A stretch of 64,000 bases of DNA from Cryptolaemus montrouzieri (Eukaryota > Arthropoda > Insecta > Coleoptera > Coccinellidae). This document shows positions 51,340-61,960 of the stretch, in pieces (the first letter of the stretch is position 1; the number at the start of each line of letters is the position of its first letter). Location of the stretch: positions 27,416,485 to 27,480,484 of the forward strand of contig JABFTP020000083.1 of the NCBI GenBank assembly GCA_013387265.2, read 5' to 3'. Below the pieces are notes generated by a model. It did not search any database. It was not told where the DNA came from and saw nothing but the letters and a program-made list of their open reading frames with translations. Both the position numbers and the translations under genes were made by a program.

Positions 51340-51552
51340 TACAGAGTAAAACGAAATAAGTAATTTTGTCACTTTGCCACAATTCATTAGATAATCATGA
51401 CCGGTTTCGACCTTACGGTCATTTCCAAGTGAATAATAATAAAACAGATGAGTAGGTAAGTAGAATTACAGATTGAAAGTCATCCTAGATATTGAGTAGT
51501 GGGGATGCGGGATGCATTAAACTCTACTTGGCTGTTGAGGGTAGTAAATTGT

Positions 51553-51557
<5 letters not shown>
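51340..51557 (-). repeat. PLE terminal fragment with hammerhead-like motif
   Basis: About 215 bp match the 3' end of PLE-2 (17265-17475) in the same orientation: CACTTTGCCACAATTCATTA versus CTTTCCACAATTTATT, GATGAGTAGGTA, CCTAGATATTGAGTAGTG and TTGGCTGTTGAGGGTAG. It breaks at GTGGGTTT where a (TA)n tract begins. Confidence 0.85.
51399..51429 (-). ncRNA. Hammerhead-like motif in PLE fragment
   Basis: The minus strand reads TTGGAAAT, then GACC-GTAA-GGTC (perfect stem II with tetraloop), then GAAA, CCGGTC. Stem II and GAAA are ideal but the first core block is changed from CUGANGA. Confidence 0.5.

Positions 51558-51605
<48 letters not shown>
51558..51605. repeat. (TA)n microsatellite, 48 bp
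   Basis: TA tract between the PLE terminal fragment and the 5'-truncated start of the R4/Dong-like LINE. Confidence 0.95.
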
Positions 51606-51606
<1 letters not shown>

Positions 51607-53420
51607 CTCAAACTAAGAAGAGAAATATTCATACTGCCTTCATTGATTACCAAAAGGCTTTTGATAGTTCTCCCCATTCATGGCTTCAAGAAATTTTGGA
51701 AATTTATAAAATTGATAAGACACTTCGTCTTTTTCTAGAATTTGTAATGAAAAATTAGAACCAATCTTCATTTAAATATTTCAAAACAATCGTTAAAATC
51801 CGAAGTAATTCCAATCAAAAAAGGCATTTTTCAAGGTGATTCTTTAAGTGCTCTTTGGTTTTGTCTTTGCCTTAATCCATTATCTCATGAATTAAATGCT
51901 ACTAGTTTCGGCTTCAAAATAAAGAGTCTATCAACTGAATTCAAATTAAGTCACTTAATTTATTTAGATGATATTAAATTATATGCCGGAACCAGATCAC
52001 ATTAGAAAGTCTACTTGAGATTACTTTCAACTATTCCAATGATATTCATATGAAATTTGGGCTTTCAAAATGTAAAAATTTTTCTATTGAAAAAGGAAAG
52101 ATCACCTCTGATTATATAAAGCTTTCCAATATCGAAATCGAGCCAATGCTTCAAGGAGATACATATAAATATCTTGGATTTTGTCAAGAGAAGACAATTA
52201 ACCATAGCAGCACTAAAAAAAATATTAGAAGTTCATATTACAAAAGACTTAGAATTATCATCAAGAGTCATTTAACTAGTAAAAACCTTTTCAGAGCTAA
52301 CAACTCCTATGCAGTTCCTATTCTTATATCTCCTTTTGGAAATATTAAATGGTCTAAAACTGATCTAAATGAATTACAATGTCAAACGAGGAAAATGCTC
52401 TGTATATATCATAAGCACCACCCAAAGTCAGCTGTTCAGAGAGTTACACTACCTAGACATCTTGGAGGTCGTGGATTAACTGATTTGAATAATCTTCATA
52501 GTAAACAGATTTTTCATCTATGTTCCCATTTTCATGATAAACAGAGAACATCTAAATTACAAGATATTGTTGTTGCTTCAGATTATAATCTTACACCTCT
52601 GAACTTGACAATGCAAAAGGTAGATTTTGATATATTTGATGATAATTCTAAAAGAGATATTTGAATGCAGAAGGAATTACACGGAAAGCACCCTAAAGAA
52701 TTGAAAAATGATTATATTGATGAAATCGCATCAAATAAATGGTTAGTATCTGGAGAATTGTTTGCTGAAACAGAAGGCTTGGCAATTGCAATCCAGGATC
52801 AGGCTACTTTCACGAGGAATTATAGAAAACACATCATCAAACAAAATATAGATGATTCTTGCCGTAGATGTTTCTGTTCTTCAGAAATAGTTTTTCATAT
52901 ACTATCATCTTGCTCAGTCCTTGCTTCAACAGATTATTTAGAAAGACATAATGCCGTCCCTAATATTATCAAACATGACCTAATTCCCAAAAGAACAAAA
53001 TTTCACAAATATGAACCTGAGATTTTTGTGAAAATGACAAAAATAAAGTTTATTTTGATAAAAAATTCTTTGCAACAGAGCTGTAGAACACAATAGATCA
53101 GATATCATTCTTAATGATGAACAGATCCAAATAAAATATATTATTGATATTGCTATACCCGACACACATAATATACAAAATAAATACAATGAAAAAATTT
53201 CTAAATATATGATGCTTGGCGACGAGATTAAAAAATGTGGAAAATGAAGAAAATATTTATTCTACCGATTATTATTTCCACAACAGGTGTTATTCCTAGA
53301 AATCTTCACAAAAGTTTGAGATTTTGGGTCTGAAGAAAAATTTGTTTGAACCGTTAGATAACAGTCATCAAATCTTGTAATATTCTTCGTAGGTTTCTTT
53401 CCGAAAAAAATAATGAGGTA
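51606..53420 (+). pseudogene. R4/Dong-like LINE: RT and REL endonuclease, broken
   Basis: Plus strand, starting inside the RT: HTAFIDYQKAFDSSPHSWL (motif A), then in other frames IFQGDSLSALWFCL (motif B) and LIYLDDIKLYA (catalytic YLDD with spacer, about 51961-51990). 52050-52664 gives 204 residues with FSNDIHMKFGLSKCKNF, GDTYKYLGF, NSYAVPILISPFGNIKW and VTLPRHLGGRGLTDL. One stop at 52662-52664, then 52665-53096 with CRRCFCSSEIVFHILSSC, a C-x2-C-x8-H-x4-C finger. Next, in another frame, EHNRSDIIL and YIIDIAIPDTHN (53090-53170) form the restriction-like endonuclease motif. It is 5'-truncated and dead. Confidence 0.85.
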
Positions 53421-53765
53421 GAGTCATAGGTTTTCTCTTTAGTTTATACTGCTCAGAATCTCATTTCATATTGTATTTATTTGTTTATATAAATGTAATA
53501 TAATTAACTGACAATTTTGTCATATTTATATTCAGAGCAGTATTCTATTCGATCGTTCACCACTTCACACAAAGGAAACTATTAATGAGTAACATTCGGT
53601 GTTACTTGACTAAGGTCCGTACACTGGATTTTTCCGGGGAGAAAGCCTCTGACACTACTCGTTGGTACATTGATATCATTGTCTGATGATGCTATATTAT
53701 GTATATATTCTAGTAGATTGATATATTCTCATAACATTTAACGTTATCCTAATATATAATTATTC
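53421..53765. other. No gene recognised (LINE 3' region and flank)
   Basis: Probably the 3' untranslated region of the R4/Dong-like LINE and then unassigned AT-rich DNA. No tail or target duplication could be fixed. Confidence 0.4.
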
Positions 53766-54189
<424 letters not shown>

Positions 54190-54649
54190 GGCTACAAAGT
54201 ATAGCAAAATAGTCAGTACCAAGAACAAAAGCAGATCAAAAGCAGCTAACCTCTAACTAACAGTAAAAATTGAAATTTAATACACATTTCTAGATAAAAC
54301 ATGGGATGATTCTATCCCAGAAGTCACTAGAGAAAACTATTTAAATCTTTGAGCTACAGATTGGTTATTATTATAATTCTGAAGGCAACTGAATTAGGTA
54401 AGAGTATCGAAGAATGCATTTGTTAGCGAGAAAATGCAAGGAAAACCTGATATTTATTTTATTGATATTTCTGTAGACGGCAGAAAGACCTGGTGTCAAC
54501 CTTCGAGTTTAAGCAATTCTGTAGTTTGTCAATGAAAATTATTTCTTTAAAGAGTCTTCTATAGATGTTAGGCTCTAATGCTAAATTTTGTGGATTTTTA
54601 TAATCAAATTCATGGTTATACGTCAGAGTGTAAAACAGTGTCTATTGGT

Positions 54650-56181
54650 TTTTTGCATTTGTTTTTCCTCGCCAAGTCGCAATTCGATTTATGAACTCTC
54701 ATTCTATTTTGAAGTAACTCTTTCGTCTGCCCTACATAACGAGCTGAACAATTTTTACATTCAGTATTGTAGACACAATTTGAAGTTATTTGATAGTCTT
54801 TCCTTCACCCTACTGAATAAAATCTGACCAGTCACAAAGTTTACCACTCTAGTGTCCTCATCCCTTAGAATATGTGACAACTTATTGGCGAGTACGGGTA
54901 TATAGGGAACCTTTAAAATTGATCTGAATTCATTATTTTGACATATGCCTTGCCTTTAATCACCGTGAGTATTCCACAGTTTATGCAGGAGTTTCGGAGA
55001 ATATCCACATTCTCTGAACTCATCTATGAACCATTTGTAAAATTTATGTCTGAATGAGGGATCACTCAGCTCAAAAATTCTATGTACGCATGATTTTGCT
55101 ATCGATATTTTTTTGGTGATGCTATCTAGAGAATTGAAATGTAATGACCTAACATATGATGTTGTTTTTTCAGCCAAAGTAATCAGTCTGTTTTCTTTTC
55201 TGACAATTACCAGATCTAAGAAGGTCAATCTTGTATCCGTTTCATCCTCTTTGGTGAAATCCAACAAGTCGTGATATTTATTGAAAGCTTCAAGAACCAC
55301 TTCTATTTTATTTTCAGGTAACAATAACAGAATGTCATCAACCAAACTCCTCAAACCAGAATTTCCAAATTGAACTTTGAAACAACACTCTGTATAATTG
55401 GGGATGTTGGACTTCCCATAGCGCAATCCTTTTTCAATTGAATACAAAGTAATTGTTTAATTTATAACTTCCAAGAATTCTGTCTTGGAGAGTTTTGTAT
55501 ATTCTGAAATTTTATTCCAAAACATAACCACAACCAACTCTTCTGTGATATTGGAAAACATTGACTTCACATCAAAACTAACCAGCCTCTAACCCGGTGG
55601 CACAGAAACTAGTTTAATCATCTATACCAGCTCGTAAGAGTTTCTTATTGAAAAGACATATTCATTTCTGATGTTCGATAGCTTATTGCTTACAGATTTT
55701 GACAAGTTATAAGTCGGATATCCAATATTTGATATAATAGATCGTAAAGTTGAATTAATTTTGTGAATTTTAGGCAGGCGGTAGGGCCTTGAAGGAACCG
55801 AGTTGTAGGTATTAAATATTTCACCTTCAGCCTGTGTGATCGAATGCTTGAAGACTAACGAATCGACTAATTTATTGAGATCTCTCTGGGTCTATCCTAT
55901 CGGATATATCTGATATCTGAAAATAACTGCCCTAGTTTTTCATAATATGATTCTTTGTTTATTATAACAGTGTTGTTGCCTTTATCGGAGTTACAAACTA
56001 AAAGTTGAGGGTTATCCCGTAAGAACTTGGGTGTGTCACTAAAGATTGACAGAAGAACTTTTGACAGTAGATCCTTCTGAGTACCAACTTTCCATATAAA
56101 GCTATTCAAGTAATTAGTTATAGCATTTGTACATGGAGTTCTCAGAATATTTTTAGTTTCGCTACATACGATTAGAGTCAA
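54650..56181 (-). pseudogene. PLE-D reverse transcriptase and GIY-YIG, broken
   Basis: 55897-56181 encodes the N-terminal PLE block (FLRDNPQLLVCNSDKGNNTV). 55447-55897 is shifted and holds the LPKIHK-to-SPL region. 54956-55447 encodes VDDILLLLPENKIEVVLEAF (RT catalytic block; the Tyr of YVDD reads Leu), RLTFLDLVIVRKENRL and IAKSCVHRIFELSDPSFR (thumb). 54650-54795 encodes NCVYNTECKNCSARYVGQT followed by RMRVHKS, the GIY-YIG core with its Cys motif. Stops separate the blocks. Confidence 0.83.
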
Positions 56182-56440
56182 TGAAAACTTCTCAATCCGA
56201 TGTTAAATTTTTGATGGGAAAATCGTTCTCCGTGTGTAGAAAATTAAATTTAGGTCCCAATGTTAAACTCGTCTTAACATTCTCCGTTAGATTAACATTC
56301 ACAATATTTACTTACCAGCCATTCTTCCGGATGACAAAGTTTGATGTTGAATTTTATCATGAGTATTTCGAACTTAGAGATCTGTGTTTCCTTTATTTTA
56401 TTAAAAACCTTCTTTCAAACTCCACATATTTGTGAATCGG

Positions 56441-57459
56441 AATCGAATTCAAAAGCACAGACCTAATTTTTTTAAAGATATAGAACTTCGGGCAGGAATT
56501 GTTTCCATGAGGGTCAACTTCCTCTATTCGTATGAATATATTTTCGGGTGTGTCGTATACTTAGCTTTATGGCTGTGGACGTTTGATGTTATTTTGAAGA
56601 TATACGCAACAACTCTCTAATACTACGTATATATTCTAGGGTTCTATGGCCAGAAGTATCGTGGGGAGATTGAAGATTATTTTAATGGTACGCTTTTCAG
56701 TAACAAGAGCGCGATGAAGCGTGAATTTCACGATATAGCCAATTCTAGAATAAATGTAAACAATGTAGCCCTTCTGCAATACGTATGTGCGAAACGAGAT
56801 ACTCGACACATTGACAGTAAAATTGGATTCATTAAGTTTTACTGTAAATTAAGAAATTTTCTTGGGGCACTTTAGTACAACCTGTTCTTGAATAAATTTA
56901 TTCCATATTCAATCCCTCCGTAAGTTTGTAATGGATGAAGCTAGAAGCCTAAAATTTTAGTTCCATAAGACGGAGCTACTTGAAAAATGCAAGGTTACTT
57001 GAAAACAGATCATAATTATATATTTCATTATTAATATAACGCTGCTGCCACCTAGCGGCTAACTTCATTTTAACCAATGGTTGTCGATCTATTGGAACAG
57101 CCTTTTACAGATCTGTTTTTACTGCCCTCAGGTCATAGATCACTGTACGTATTTTGTGTGAAAAGCTGCAAAAATAAGGTAAAAAAAAATTTATTTATCT
57201 GTTGTTTGAACACTCATCATTTTCCACAGTCCCAGACACCTATGAATTGAACACCACAATTTTTCAATTTTAACCGCTTGACAGAAATTTAACCTCAAAT
57301 CCAACCTGAAAATTTCTTGCGAATCAGATGTGAAAGTTTAGTTTATCAATGTCCTTTCAGAGGCTTTTTGAAATATTAGAGATGTATTTAATGTTTTGTA
57401 TGGTGGGATATAGAGGCAACATTAATCAACTGTCAGTTTCTTTAATGAACTTCTATGAT
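56441..57459. other. No gene recognised; CTCF-like site
   Basis: AT-rich, no recognisable protein. At 57045-57058 the sequence CTGCCACCTAGCGG (minus strand CCGCTAGGTGGCAG) matches the general CTCF recognition pattern. Confidence 0.4.
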
Positions 57460-58740
57460 TCGTTAATATAAATCCATATGCGTGCTGTGTTTCAGCTACA
57501 ATAAACTGTCAAAGTTGACAAGGTAGTCGAATTCAACCGTGAGCATTTTCGAGCAATAGGAACCCAAGAAATACCTTGCATCTTTCACTGTTATTTTGAA
57601 TTTTTATTCCAAATCTGCGACAAATATCTCTTTAATTTCTCTATTATCCGAAATGACCAAACCATCATCAACATACAGTGCTAGAAGAAGTAAACCTCTG
57701 TAAGACCTTTTTATAAACAAACAAGCACGGATCTGCATCACTCCCTTTAAAACCGAGGTTTAGAATATAATCGTCAATTTTTCTACACCAAGATCTAGTT
57801 GCTTGTTTCAATCCATATGAGCTCTTATTCAAACAACTATTGGTACCATTTTCGAAGCATCTCGGTTGTTTCAGGAAAACTTCCCCTTTAAGTTTTCCAT
57901 ATAAAAAGGCAATAGAAACATCAAACTGTGATAATTCCATTTTTCCAACTCTAGCAATAATCAATGAAGTTCTTATTGTTCCTGTTTTCGCTACAGGACT
58001 GAATGTCTGATTAAAATCTTTTTCTTTCTCCTGAGAAAGTTGGTAGTTCTACCAAGATCCAAGTTCTGTTTTTATTCAGAGAGTTCATTTCGTTCTTCAT
58101 GGCATTTATTCATTTATGTATTTCAGCACATTTCATTGCTTCTTCATAAGTTTCTGGTTCTCGATAATCCAGCAAGAAAATTTCTGCATTCATGATATAA
58201 TCTTCATACCGAATAGGCTTTCAAATTTCATTCCTACTTCGAAGTTGTTTCTCAACGTCTACCAAATTTTCATCTTGATTCTCGTATCTGTCTTCACCTT
58301 CATTTTCTACTTCTTCATCTTCTGAAACATCATTAGTGAAATCATCAATCAAACTCTCAAAGCTTTCCTCATTATCGTCTTCTTCTGATTGCAATATGTG
58401 GTTCCTCACATATTTCTGCAAAATACAAAGCTTTCTCATCAAAGGTGACATCACTAGATCTTATCACCTTCCCTAAGTCTTAACACCATATTTTTACCCT
58501 TCGACATTATCTTATCCAACTAAAACACCTTCTGTAGCCTTACGATCAAACTTTTTCCTACATGGTTTCGCAATATGTGCATAGCATTTGCAACCTATGA
58601 TTCGCAAAAACTTCAAATTTGGCTTTCTTTCTGACCAAACCTCGTAGGGACTTTTGTCTGCTACTCCGGATACGCCTGATTGGTTTAAAATATAAACTGA
58701 AGAATTTGTAAATTCTCACTATAAACTTTGGGGTGAACCT
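57460..58740 (-). pseudogene. Ty1/copia integrase-RT fragment, broken
   Basis: Minus strand. 58740-58480 encodes the end of the integrase (ADKSPYEVWSERKPNLKFL-like and VIRSSDVTFDEK blocks, shifted). 58221-58454 is an acidic linker (EEDDNEESFESLIDDF). The RT start follows with stops. 57668-57964 encodes MELSQFDVSIAFLYGKLKGE, SSYGLKQATRSWCRKIDDYI and GSDADPCLFVY, diagnostic for copia RT. ALYVDDGLVISDN with the catalytic YVDD is at 57664-57675 in the next frame. The RNase H, gag, protease and both LTRs are not seen, so it is an internal fragment. Confidence 0.88.
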
Positions 58741-59282
58741 TCTCTTGAATGCATCATTGTCAAACTATTCAGTGATATTTCTCAACAATTTAAACGCAAA
58801 AGGGTAAGGCATAGCGACGATGCTGGGGCACGTGCATCAAAATCATTGGCGAATCAAGAAAATGTGGATGCTATGCGTAGGATTTTACTGGAAGGTCGAC
58901 ATGTAACATATCGAGAGATTAAGCCATCATTGTGATTTCAAAGACCTCAAAACAATAAATTTTGCACGAAGAATTGCGTTTGGAAAATTCAGTTTACCGT
59001 TGGATACCGCATCTGTTGACTGAAGAAAACAAAGCTGAGGGGGTCAATTGGTGCCGGAAAAATCTTAACTGTTTTAACTTTGGAAAGTCTGAAAAAGTTG
59101 ACAATTCTGTTAGTGGTGATTAATCTTAGCTTTCTTTGAACGAGCCAGAACCGTGGCCGATGTATCTTCCAAAAGATGATCGCAACGATTGTTTCAAAAA
59201 AAGGTCATGTAGAAACAATTCCTTTTTCAGAAAAAAAAACCAAGTAATATTTTTTGAGGAATTTTACTGAATAATTGTAATT

Positions 59283-59319
59283 CGTAACGCGTTTCACTAC
59301 ACCGTAGCTTCTTCAGACG
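59283..59319 (-). ncRNA. Hammerhead-like ribozyme motif, left arm
   Basis: The minus strand has CTGAAGA (exact CUGANGA core), then AG-CTAC-GGT-GTAG-T (stem II with triloop), then GAAA and CGCG with TTA. This is the best match to a minimal PLE hammerhead in the window. Stem III would be very short, as in other PLE examples. Confidence 0.6.
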
Positions 59320-59947
59320 AATGAATAAACAGAAATTATGACAAATATATATAGATACAATTGAGAATATAAATACAAATGTTCTTAAGTAATTAAAAGC
59401 TTATTGAGTTCCTACTTCTCAAGTGGTTATTGATCATAGGTATATCTAATAAAATTAAGGAATAGATTGCCTCCTGAAGGAATTCAATAGAGGTGAAGAG
59501 TTTAAATCGACTTGTTCAGTAATGAGTCTACCTGAGTGTTTGTGTTTGTTGATTTCTAAAGTTTCAAAAAATCTACCTTTCAATATCTTTTATTTGTATG
59601 AAAAATTTCAAACTGTGGGTTGAAAGAGTGATTATTTTCTAGGAGATGATTCGCGTAATTTGAATCTGATTTTGTATTTGAAAAACTGCGAAATTATTTC
59701 GGGAAACTTTATAAAACAACAAACACAAACACTCAGGTAGAGTCATTTATGAACCAGTCAATTTAAGCCCTTCACCTCTATTGAATCTCTTCAGGAAGCG
59801 ATCTATTCCTTAATTTTAATAGATATAGCTGTCATCAATAACCACTTATGAAGAAGCAACTCAATAAGCTTTTAATTACTTAAGAACTTTTGTATTTATA
59901 TTCTCAATTGTATCTATATATAGTTGTCATAATTTTGTACATTCATT

Positions 59948-59984
59948 CGTCTGAAGAAGCTATGATGTAGTGAAATTTATTACG
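59948..59984 (+). ncRNA. Hammerhead-like ribozyme motif, right arm
   Basis: Inverted copy of the left-arm motif on the + strand: CTGAAGA core and GAAA are intact, stem II is CTAT-GAT-GTAG (one G-U type pair), and the stem III sequence has changed from CGCG to TTTA, so activity is less likely than for the left copy. Confidence 0.5.
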
Positions 59985-60439
59985 AATCACTATGGATCAG
60001 TAAATTCTTCAAAATTTACTTGTATTTTGTTATTGATAATGAAATTCTACCAAGTTAAAGACTCCCAAATTCAAAAAATTAGTTAAGATTTGTAAGCAAC
60101 CATTTGTTCACCGTAAATCATTATTAAATTTCTAGAAACTTACATCGAACGATGAATCATCCTCCAACTTGATAATGCAAAATAGCTTACAGCTCGGAAA
60201 AACAATTGAATATTGAGAGGAAGAAAACATCGAATTGTTACATCATCCTTGTGTACGAACCTTACGATTAATTTACTTCTACTAAAATCAAAAACGAGTT
60301 TCGTGAATGAAAGTTTCAGTGTTCAGGAGAAACTTTTGAATGCTTTCGAAAGGGCCATTTCGAACAACTGCTTCCAGAAGTGATTCAATCGAATGCAGAA
60401 TTGTATTCATATTCGCGGAAAATACTTTAGAATACTATA

Positions 60440-60949
60440 GTCTTCAAGAATTCTCAATTGTTTCATTTTTGCCGTAAACTCAAAACTTAAAAGACGGTAT
60501 ATCTTGTAAGTAGTACACACATATATCAGAAAGGTGGAGAGTAAACTATATGGGAATTATAGAATGGAGGCTTCGAACAAGGCTGTATCATAGTATTAGT
60601 CGGCAAATTTTATGTAGCTAAGTGATGAACATTGCATTGTTTACATTACGTTGAATTGGAAATGAAGAGAAAAATCTTGTTTTAGCAATTTGCGCAATAC
60701 AAGAATAAGAGATTTAGTTGAACTCAATTCAAGACTTCAGTTCGTATTCCGGTCGGGTGTCATGTATAGTCATATATTTGGCGTTTCCCAACCAACTTAG
60801 AAAGCCTGCAGAGACAGTGACAGTCAGTTTATTGGGCTTTCAGCTTGATAGCAGACTGTGCTAATATGAGCATATAGAAGTACTATGTAAAAAATCGTCA
60901 TCTGCAGTTTACTCTATCAGAAGAATAATTTACATTGTAAATAAAGAAG
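60440..60949. other. No gene recognised
   Basis: Probably the remaining 3' end of the mariner followed by unassigned DNA. No clear terminal repeat. Confidence 0.4.
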
Positions 60950-61560
60950 TTGCAATACTCACCTATTATGCTCACTTCCACTCAGTGGCGACGTATGAAG
61001 TTCTGTTGTGGGGAGCTTCTCCTTATAGCTTTACAGTTTTTCTGCAACAGAAAAGAGCCATTAGAGGAACTGTTGGGGCTAATCCTACAATAAGCCGCAG
61101 GGAGTTATTCAAAGATCGGAAAATACCTACCATTTCGGCCTCAAATATACTTGCTCGTTCATGATATATCCATAAAATCAAGGATAAAATCCTGAGGCAC
61201 TCCCATATCCACCAGTATCCAAAAAGCCAGCGCGAAAACCTGGCTCAACTAATAGTCCGACTGTCGAAAACGCAGGACTCTTACGGGTGGTTAGGGAGGA
61301 AAATGTACAATCAACTGCTGCAAAAATTCAAAAATCTGAGCATTCAATCTTTCAAAACTAAAGTAAAGTCGCTGTTAATAGGGGAACCCTTTACTCGATA
61401 GAAGAATATTTTGATTCCATTGTTTGTTACCCATGTATATTTTTTATATCTCGTTGTTTTCATTGCTTATATTATATATGCTTTCTTTAATTTTTATCGT
61501 ATTTATATATGAATTGCTTTGTAAACTTTTGAAAGCCAATAAATTACATTGCAACTGATG
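60950..61560 (+). pseudogene. CR1-type LINE 3' end (CR1-C)
   Basis: Plus-strand frame reads TYYAHFHSVATYEVLLWGAS, FLQQKRAIRGTVGANPTISR, RELFKDRKIPTISASNILAR, then one stop, and NQLLQKFKNLSIQSFKTKVK. This is the C-terminal end of a CR1/Jockey-type RT polyprotein, downstream of the catalytic core. An AATAAATTACATTGCA sequence at about 61537-61553 is the likely 3' terminus. It is strongly 5'-truncated. Confidence 0.8.
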
Positions 61561-61767
61561 CGGAAGTTTCAGCGCTACCGGCAAATTATGAAAACAAAGA
61601 GTAGATCGAACAGAAAACTGCAAGAAGCCATACAAATTCGATTACTTTCCGCAACGCTACACACGGTGTCTGCAAGATGTATCTATCGAAAACCTTACGC
61701 CCCAAGTATATGTCTGGCTGTTTACCACGTGTACATTATATCTCGAATAAAAATGAAATATTCTGCA

Positions 61768-61960
61768 AAATTATCGCTATATGTGTAGACACATTGAAAA
61801 ATTTTTTTCAAGGAATAAAATTCATCATTCTGTAGAATGTTAAATATCCTTTGCTGAAGGAGCTGGTTTTCTGATCCACCCTTCATAATCATCGTTTCCC
61901 AGGGCCACACTGTAGTAGTACAGCTTGGTCGGATGTCATGAATAAAAGCAAAAGACTGCA
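61768..61960 (+). repeat. Dispersed repeat family 2, copy B
   Basis: Same-orientation copy of 20312-20514. The match begins at GCAAAATTATCGC and ends near AAGACTGCAGT. Sequence outside these limits is unrelated in the two copies. Confidence 0.65.

Larger units (their letters stand above)
59241..60022 (-). mobile_element. PLE derivative with inverted terminal repeats (PLE-E)
   Basis: Left arm 59241-59551 and right arm 59717-60022 are inverted copies (about 310 bp), with a 165-bp centre. The centre, on the minus strand, encodes NYANHLLENNHSFNPQFEIF and HTNKRY, the C-terminal tail of a PLE GIY-YIG domain. Each arm carries a hammerhead-like motif. PLEs are known to have terminal repeats in direct or inverted order. 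Here almost all of the coding region is lost. It is inserted in a mariner transposase. Confidence 0.85.
58745..60435 (+). pseudogene. mariner transposase split by a PLE
   Basis: Plus strand. 58790-59235 reads SLANQENVDAMRRILLEGRH, VTYREIKPSL, YRWIPHLLTEE, GVNWCRKNLN, FNFGKSEKVDN and VSGD-stop (first catalytic Asp), then KKGHVETIPFSEKK. A 782-bp PLE derivative (59241-60022) follows. The transposase then resumes: a LDNAK-like block (60170; second Asp region), EEENIELLHHPC, TKIKNEF, and at 60310-60430 EKLLNAFERAISNNCF, FNRMQNCIHIRGKYF, the mariner C-terminus. Multiple shifts and stops. TIRs were not found. Confidence 0.78.
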
